This document shows positions 57,141 to 64,000 of a stretch of 64,000 nucleotides of DNA, piece by piece. The notes under the pieces were generated by a model. It searched no databases and was not told where the DNA came from. It worked only from the letters and a program-made list of their open reading frames with translations. A program made the translations under genes and the position numbers. Every line of letters begins with the position of its first letter. Within the stretch, counting starts at the first letter, position 1. The stretch spans positions 2,632,001 through 2,696,000 of the forward strand of contig OW028577.1 of the NCBI GenBank assembly GCA_932294295.1, in the 5' to 3' direction. This DNA is from Alitta virens. Taxonomy: Eukaryota > Annelida > Polychaeta > Phyllodocida > Nereididae.

Positions 57141-57722
57141 CAGTGTACTCTCAAAAGGCACCACTTGACCATATGGAGTAATAGTGACACAATTTCATAA
57201 GGTTGAGTGGCAGAGTGCATATGCCTTCTTATTTTCCTCCCAATTCCACGTATACCATCTTCGAAAATTTGTTTGCTACGAGCAAAAATGTACATGTACT
57301 GCCAGTACTGAAATACGAAAATCGACTGCTGAGAAATGTTCTGTTTTCAAATCACAAGCCATTATAAACAAACAAACCAGATCTGGAAGAAAGCTGAACA
57401 AAGTGTTGATCTCAACTTCTTGTTGTATTTCCTTGGTGCAGCAGTCAAACAACTTCGGAACAGGATGCATGTCATGGTCATCACAAACGCGAATGTAATA
57501 TCCATTGTGAATTTGTGACATAACATTGCATTGACCAGACTGAAGCAAAAGTACAATCAGAAAGACTTGACATCCTGTACAATAACAAAATACAAAACAG
57601 ATGATAATGAAACAAGAAATATGTTCAGGGCAAAAGTGGAGTTGTCCCCTTTTATCAAAAGCACTGACATAACTGAACAATTTAACGAGTCAGCTAGTTA
57701 CATGGTTGGTCCAACGCGTGTG

Positions 57723-57895
57723 TGTGTGTGATTATGGCTATACGTCCTGTATTTCTGCACCAGTTGGGCTAATTAGGACAGGCAGGGACCATGGCAATGA
57801 GATGAAGGATGAAACAGCCATCCAACTTAGGCTCGACCGGGAATCAAACCTGGGACCCAGTGGTTGGAAGCCCAGAGCTAGGCCCCCGCCCGGTT
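57723..57895 (-). mobile_element. tRNA-derived SINE, family 1
   Basis: The plus strand has TACGTCCTGTATTTCTGCAC, GGCTAATTAGGACAGGCAGG, GATGAAACAGCCATCCAACT, CTCGACCGGGAATCAAACCT and GGGACCCAGTGGTTGGAAGC. The head is truncated within box A. A (GT)n run flanks the tail at 57716-57729. Confidence 0.85.
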
Positions 57896-58311
57896 GGTCC
57901 AACATCGATGACTCAGTGAGCATTCAATGGTGAACCAAAGTCAAAACACAGTTTGTTTCACACTTTTTCAAATTTATCTCACCTTGCCATACTGTAGTAG
58001 GTGTTGAAAACTAAATAATGATTAATTGAGCAGGTGAGAACTTATTTTTTGCTTCTGGCTATTCAGCCTAGATTTAGGTCGCACTCAAACCATTGAAACA
58101 CATGTAATTGCAATTTTCTTTTCTCTATTCTAAGGGAAATATTAAGAATATGATACATGATCTAAACATGCTTAATGTATGAACATCAGAGCTTTCAGCA
58201 GATGCAGTAAAACACTGTACTGTCTATAGCCCCAGAATGTCTTTAACTTAAACAGTAATGAAACTGAGTATTTAACATGACAATCCTTTTATCACACTGC
58301 TTCATTAAGAG

Positions 58312-58697
58312 AGGGGTGGGCAGCCTAGCTAAGTGGTAGCGAGATGGGCTTCCAACCACTGGGTGGGTGGGTGATTAGGGCTTTACGGCCTGTATTTCTG
58401 GACAAGTTGGGCTAATTAGGACAGGCAGAGACCATGGCAATGATACGAAGGATGAAACAGCCATCCAACTTAGGCTCGACCGGGAATTGAACCTGGGACC
58501 CAGCGGTTGGAAGCCCAGAGCGCTACCTCTGAGCTAGGCCCCCGCCCCCTTCCCTGGGTCCCAGGTTCGATTCCGCATTGAGCCTAATAAATTGGATGGC
58601 TGTTCCATCCTTCATCTCATTGCCATGGTCCCTGCCTGTCCTAATCAGCCAATCAGGTGCAGAATTACAGGACGTAAAGCTCTAATCCACCCACCTA
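58312..58697 (+). mobile_element. SINE family 1, plus copy split by a minus copy
   Basis: The head 58312-58360 (GCAGCCTAGCTAAGTGGTAG, then GGGCTTCCAACCACTGGG) continues at about 58552 with GGGTCCCAGGTTCGATTCCG. The body follows in the plus sense to TACAGGACGTAAAGCTCTAA near 58684. The interruption is a complete opposite-orientation copy. Confidence 0.85.
58363..58547 (-). mobile_element. SINE family 1, inserted inside another copy
   Basis: It is a full-length minus copy from GATTAGGGCTTTACGGCCTG to GCTACCTCTGAGCTAGGCCC, with box A and box B present. It lies within the tRNA head of the plus copy, so it is the younger of the two. CTGGGT-like bases on both sides could be the target duplication. 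Confidence 0.85.
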
Positions 58698-59264
58698 CCG
58701 CTTCCTTGAGAGTCCTAGTTGAGTTACACAATAGAGTCAACTATTGAGTCGTTTGACCCATACTGAACTGTACCCAAGTTGGCTGAAATAACCAGACATC
58801 TAGTTCAGGTAATCTAAATTGCTTAAATTGCACCTGGTACAGCTTTCAAAGTAGGTCAGAGCGTTGAAGAGGAAAGCTATGCTGATTAGAATTTGCCAGG
58901 CTGCCAAACGTTAAAAAGGAAGATCTGACCAGAGGAAAATCAAGGAATATGATCATATCATTAGTTCCATAAAATATGGTCGACTCTAGACAGTGGTAGC
59001 TACCTATTCCTAGCTGTAGCTATAACTGACAAAAGGCAAACTGCTGAAATATATAAACCTTGGGAAATTTATCTGATATATCATAAATGCGTATGTGCAA
59101 TAGAAATGCATCTTTTCAACAAGAAAAAAAAAATATGCGTAACTCTCAACATATGTGCCAGATGGTGCTGCACTTATTTTTACAGGCCATTTTTAATGGA
59201 ACTAACTAGCTACTCCTCCATGAACTTTGAACAGCAAGTAACTAACGTGTGCTAAAGTGCCTAT

Positions 59265-59815
59265 TTCCAGCTTCACAATGTCTATCGCACCAGGAAGTAC
59301 TTAACTGTGGATGCAACAAAGTCATTAGTCCATGCATTCATAACATCCCGCTTGGATTATTGCAATGGCCTTCTGTTTGGCATTCCTAATTACCCCATCG
59401 ACTGTCTTCAACGCTTTCAAAATGCTGCTGCACGCCTTGTCACTGGCACACCAAGATCTTCCCATATTACCTCCATGAGCTACACTTGCTCCCTGTGTCC
59501 CAAAGGATTCGTTTCTAACTTGCCCTCCTGACATTCAAGGTGCTAAATGGTCTGTCACCTACATATCTCTCTGAGTTGTTAACTCTCTACACACCATCTC
59601 GAACACTGCGCTCAGCAAATAGAAATATTTTCTCTGTTAAATCGTTTAAGTTGAAGAGATATGGTGGCCGATCTTTTGTACATGTTGCCCCAACAATTTG
59701 GAACTGTTTACCGGAAGAGCTGAGAACTGTTTCGTGTCTGACGACTTTTAAAAAGGGACTGAAAACCATTCTGTTTACTGATGCTTATAGCCATATAATG
59801 TGACTTTTAGTTTCA
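59265..59815 (+). pseudogene. CR1/L2-like LINE ORF2 C-terminal remnant
   Basis: Two plus-strand frames read VDATKSLVHAFITSRLDYCN, then LQRFQNAAARLVTG; and, in the next frame, VLNGLSPTYLSELL, SFKLKRYGGRSFVHVAPTIW and NCLPEELRTV. The DYCN..L.G and A.LWN.LP patterns are typical of the C terminus of CR1/L2/Rex-type reverse transcriptase proteins. The shift between the frames near 59470-59540 shows a disabled copy. The 3' UTR probably runs to near 60100. Confidence 0.85.
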
Positions 59816-60949
59816 TACAATTCTCTTTTACTGACTTTAAACATTTTATCGAATTCTCTTCTATGGACTTATTATCAAACTCGATTTCATGTTAATCTTG
59901 TGTCTATTTGACTTTTTACAAATTTTACATGTACAGCACCTGAGAGCAGTTTTTACTGTGGGGCCACCTAGTAATTAGTCCAATTTCATTGCTTAGTCAA
60001 GCATAACGAGCACCTGTTCAGTGCACTTTTATCACAGCCTTTAAAGGGAGAGGAGCTCAGTGGGCACTCATTTTCAATTGAACCTTTTAGTTTTTTAATT
60101 ATTTCACCATGTAAGTAACAGTAACCTTTAGTTTCTTATTTCACAATTGTTAAACGTATTAGTTATACATTTAAAGCATATTTGGCGTTATGTTATTTTT
60201 GTAACTAAATTTCAATGTATTTAAAGTTTTTAGCACTCTTAAGGTAGCAGACTTAATCTGGACTTGCTAATTGTAATATAAATGTTATTGTTATATGCTC
60301 AGTAAAAGAGATTAGCAGTGTCTAAGTTCACAGATGTCAAAATACTTGATGAATAATTAATTTTGAGATTAATTCAAAAAGCAATAATTTAATAAGTGTG
60401 TTATATATTATTTTCACATGGCAATCAATATAATGACACATGTTTTGTGCTCATTGCACATTATGATGTAATAATGCTAATTTTACAGCTCATACACTGG
60501 ATTGTTTCGAAGTCATCTACAGTCAACCTGATATACATGCTAGACACAGTTCAACCTGATAATCCAGAACTTTACTTATATGATTGCCTACAGTATGCAA
60601 GTGACTGCAACTATAAACATCAGGAAATTCACTCCTATGATGGCCTACATCAGGGTAACTGCAGACAACTAATGTAATAAACTCTTTTTGGTGACTTTGA
60701 CTTGATTATTTGAGACTGTTGGTTTTTGTTTGTTAATTGGCTTTTGATTTGATTATACTTTTTGGTTGCATTTTTGTTATCACTTTAGTAATTCATTGAT
60801 CAATTTGAATTACATGGTACTCTACAAATAATCAAGATATTATTGATTGAAACTAACAATAAATTAATAAGTTGTTTTTCACCAGTTTTATGCATTGTTG
60901 TTTTTCTTGATTTACAATTGCTGTTCCTGCTGAACCTTCCACCCTAAAG

Positions 60950-61910
60950 TGATCATACACACATATACAAGTTACGTGACAAACTCCCATAAACATTATA
61001 GTTGTGATCTCGAAAGTATAAGGTCAGTGACATCAGCATGATCAGTGTGAACTCAAATAGAGATGCCTAAAATGAAGGGATGTCATAGAAAGCTCATACT
61101 TGTCTAGTGTTGTTTAAAGTTTGAGTTACCTCATCATAGCTGTGACTTCTCTAATATGAGGTCTTGTGATGTCAGTGTGAACTCTAAATGAAATACCTCA
61201 ATTTGCACTTCTGACCTTACATTGTATGCTTGTGACCTAACACCCATGAGGTCAGTAGGACCTTGCAGTCATGGTGTTCTTGAAAGTCAGAGTCTTACAC
61301 ATAAATCAAATAAATATCATAGTTATGATCTCACAAGTATGCTGTCAATGTGATATCAGTGTGAGCTCAAAAGAATACCTCAACTGGATGAGATCACTGT
61401 GACAACACAGACTTCATGCTTGAGACTAACACGCAGTACATGTGGCACCACCTTTACCTGCAATGACAACAAAATTGCCAGAAATTGAAGTATATACATG
61501 TATGAATTATATCCTAGTTCATCACATGATTGTTTATCATACCAAAGCACACACAAATAAAGATTAAAAAAAATTCTGTACTATCACAAATGCAGGTGGT
61601 TAATTGTAAGAAGCACCTGCTGAACAAGTTTCTTCCTTGTACAGTTGGAATAACAATTCTGCACAGTGCACATAATTAGTTGAACAACAAGCGCATAACT
61701 CGGCAAGCTCTCTGTGCCCCCACACTGAGATCACAGTGACCTCACAATGGTATCACAATAAGCCCATGGTGAGCTCATAATGACTTTATGCTGTGACATC
61801 ACAATATGAGCTCACAGTGAGGCATCCGCGATGTTACAATATTAAATTGCAATGACCTCACATAGAACTTCACTCTGCAAGATTCTGTGAGCTTAAGACC
61901 TCAAGGCGAG
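60950..61910. repeat. Diverged GAGGTCA/TGTGAGCTCA repeat
   Basis: Words such as GAGGTCAGTG, TGTGAACTCAAA, GTGATCTC, GTGACATCA and GAGCTCACAGTGA recur irregularly at 60960-61440 and 61725-61910. The units are too diverged for a firm period. No exon was recognised between 60100 and 60950. Confidence 0.45.
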
Positions 61911-61995
61911 ATCACATTATTTTCCACTGGGTAGTTGGTCTTTGTAATTTGGAAGAAACTAGTTCAGCAGCTTATAATTCTTACTGAAGGACAAT

Positions 61996-64000
61996 GATTT
62001 ATCTGTCACAAACTATGATGCTTGTGTGATTTATCTGACGCAACTATGATGCTTGTGTGATTTATCTGTCGCAAACTATGATGCTTGTGTGATTTATCTG
62101 TCGCAAACTATGATGCTTGTTTGATTTATCTGTCGCAACTATGATGCTTGTGTGATTTATCTGTCACAACTATGATGCTTGTTTGATTTATCTGTCGTAA
62201 CTATGATGTTTGTGTGATTTATCTGTCGCAAACTATGATGCTTGTGTGATTTATCTGTCGCAACTATGATGCTTGTGTGATTTATCTGTCGCAAACTATG
62301 ATGCTTGTGTGATTTATCTGTCGCAACTATGAAGCTTGTGTGATTTATCTGTCGCAACTATGATGTTTGTGTGATTTATCTGTCGCAACTATGATGATTG
62401 TGTGATTTATCTGTCGCAAACTATGATGCTTGTGTGATTTATCTGTCGCAACTATGAAGCTTGTGTGATTTATCTGTCGCAACTATGATGTAATTTATCT
62501 GTCGCAACTATGATGCTTGTGTGATTTATCTGTCGCAACTATGAAGCTTGTGTGATTTATCTGTCGCAACTATGATGATTGTGTGATTTATCTGTCGCAA
62601 ACTATGATGCTTGTGTGATTTATCTGTCGCAACTATGAAGCTTGTGTGATTTATTTGTCGCAACTATGATGTTTGTGTGATTTATCTGTCGCAACTATGA
62701 AGCTTGTGTGACTTATCTGTCGCAACTATGATGCTTGTTTGATTTATCTGTCGCAAACTATGATGCTTGTTTGATTTATCTGTCGCAACTATGATGCTTG
62801 TGTGATTTATCTGTCGCAACTATGATGCTTGTGTGATTTATCTGTCGCAAACTATAATGCTTGTGTGATTTATCTGTGGCAACTATGATGCTTGTGTGAT
62901 TTATTTGTCGCAACTATGATGTTTGTGTGATTTATCTGTCGCAACTATGAAGCTTGTGTGATTTATCTGTCGCAACTATGATGCTTGTGTGATTTATCTG
63001 TCGCAACTATGATGCTTGTTTGATTTATCTGTCGCAACTATGATGCTTGTGTGATTTATCTGTCACAACTATGATGCTTGTTTGATTTATCTGTCGTAAC
63101 TATGATGTTTGTGTGATTTATCTGTCGCAAACTATGATGCTTGTGTGATTTATCTGTCGCAACTATGATGCTTGTGTGATTTATCTGTCGCAACTATGAT
63201 GCTTGTGTGATTTATCTGTCGCAACTATGAAGCTTGTGTGACTTATCTGTCGCAACTATGATGCTTGTGTGATTTATCTGTCGCAAACTATGATGCTTGT
63301 GTGATTTATCTGTCGCAACTATGATGCTTGTGTGATTTATCTGTCGCAACTATGATGCTTGTGTGATTTATCTGTCGCAAACTATGATGCTTGTGTGATT
63401 TATCTGTGGCAACTATGATGCTTGTGTGATTTATCTGTCACAAACTATGATACTTGTGTGATTTATCTGTGGCAACTATGATGCTTGTGTGATTTATCTG
63501 TCGCAACTATGATGTTTGTGTGATTTATCTGTCGCAACTATGATGTTTGTGTGATTTATCTGTCGCAACTATGATGCTTGTGTGATTCATCTGTCGCAAC
63601 TATGATGTTTGTGTGATTTATCTGTCGCAACTATGATGTTTGTGTGATTTATCTGTCGCAACTATGATGTTTGTGTGATTTATCTGTCGCAACTATGAGG
63701 CTTGTGTGATTTATCTGTCGCAAACTATGATGCTTGTGTGATTTATCTGTCGCAACTATGATTTTTGTGTGATTTATCTGTCACAACTATGATGTTTGTG
63801 TGATTTATCTGTCGCAACTATGATGCTTGTGTGATTTATCTGTCCCAACTATGATGTTTGTGTGATTTATCTGTCACAACTATGATGTTTGTGTGATTTA
63901 TCTGTCGCAACTATGATGCTTGTGTGATTTATCTGTCGCAAACTATGATGCTTGTGTGATTTATCTGTCGCAACTATGATGTAATTTATCTGTCGCAACT
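61996..64000. repeat. 31-bp satellite array running off the right edge
   Basis: The unit GATTTATCTGTCGCAACTAT followed by GATGCTTGTGT is repeated about 64 times. Variants include a 32-bp form with CAAAC, GAAGCTT, GATGTTT, TTTGATT and GTCACA forms, plus a truncated unit with GATGTAATTT at about 62487 and again at about 63976. A distinctive run of variants (GTCACAAC, then GTCGTAAC, then CAAAC) at about 62161 recurs at about 63060, an offset of 899 bp, so the array has higher-order structure. The right end is not reached. Confidence 0.97.

Noticed and set aside
57276..57680. 134-codon open frame on the minus strand
   Set aside because: Its composition is that of translated non-coding DNA, it overlaps competing frames on the other strand, and it lacks splice context or any recognisable motif.
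61996..64000. Array of regular repeats resembling a CRISPR
   Set aside because: The units are contiguous 31-bp repeats with no unique spacers, in animal nuclear DNA. It is a satellite.

Overview
The window looks like nuclear DNA of an animal, probably a marine invertebrate. It is AT-rich and gene-sparse, with short exons, GT-AG introns up to 18.6 kb, tRNA-derived SINEs, eroded non-LTR retrotransposon ends, foldback elements, minisatellites and a satellite array. No prokaryotic features were seen. A divergent TALE homeobox gene would fit a spiralian such as a mollusc, but that is inference. Exons were assembled by hand from splice sites, reading phase and remembered family similarity; no search was run.

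Layout. (1) 1-8.8 kb: the 5' end of an UNC13/Munc13 gene on the minus strand. Three coding exons (22, 30 and 100 nt) encode the start of the N-terminal C2A domain; the rest lies beyond the left edge. A perfect cAMP response element (CRE) sits upstream. (2) 9.6-12.4 kb, minus: a complete six-exon TALE homeobox gene (333 codons) with an N-terminal eh1-type Groucho-binding motif. (3) 15.5-16.7 kb, minus: a four-exon unrecognised gene (about 172 aa) whose second splice donor carries a MITE insertion. (4) 18.3-43.1 kb, plus: a seven-exon unrecognised gene (307 aa) with an 18.6 kb first intron. That intron holds SINEs, a LINE end, several minisatellites, a dispersed duplication of about 370 bp, and a cluster of degenerate copies of the exon 2 acceptor. 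(5) 44.1-45.2 kb: a long imperfect inverted repeat. (6) 46.3-56.0 kb, minus: a complete five-exon RASL12-like small GTPase gene (252 aa). Three foldback MITEs of one family lie in or just beyond it, and one carries the first AATAAA downstream of the stop. (7) 57.7-60.1 kb: SINEs, one nested in another, and a broken LINE. (8) 61.0-64.0 kb: degenerate repeats, then a 31-bp satellite that runs off the right edge.

The genes do not form an obvious pathway. UNC13 acts in synaptic vesicle priming, the TALE protein is a probable transcriptional repressor, RASL12 is an atypical Ras-like protein, and two genes are of unknown function. The most notable observations are the eh1-bearing TALE gene, the exon 2 acceptor embedded in a repeat, the MITE two bases into a splice donor, and the MITE family around RASL12.
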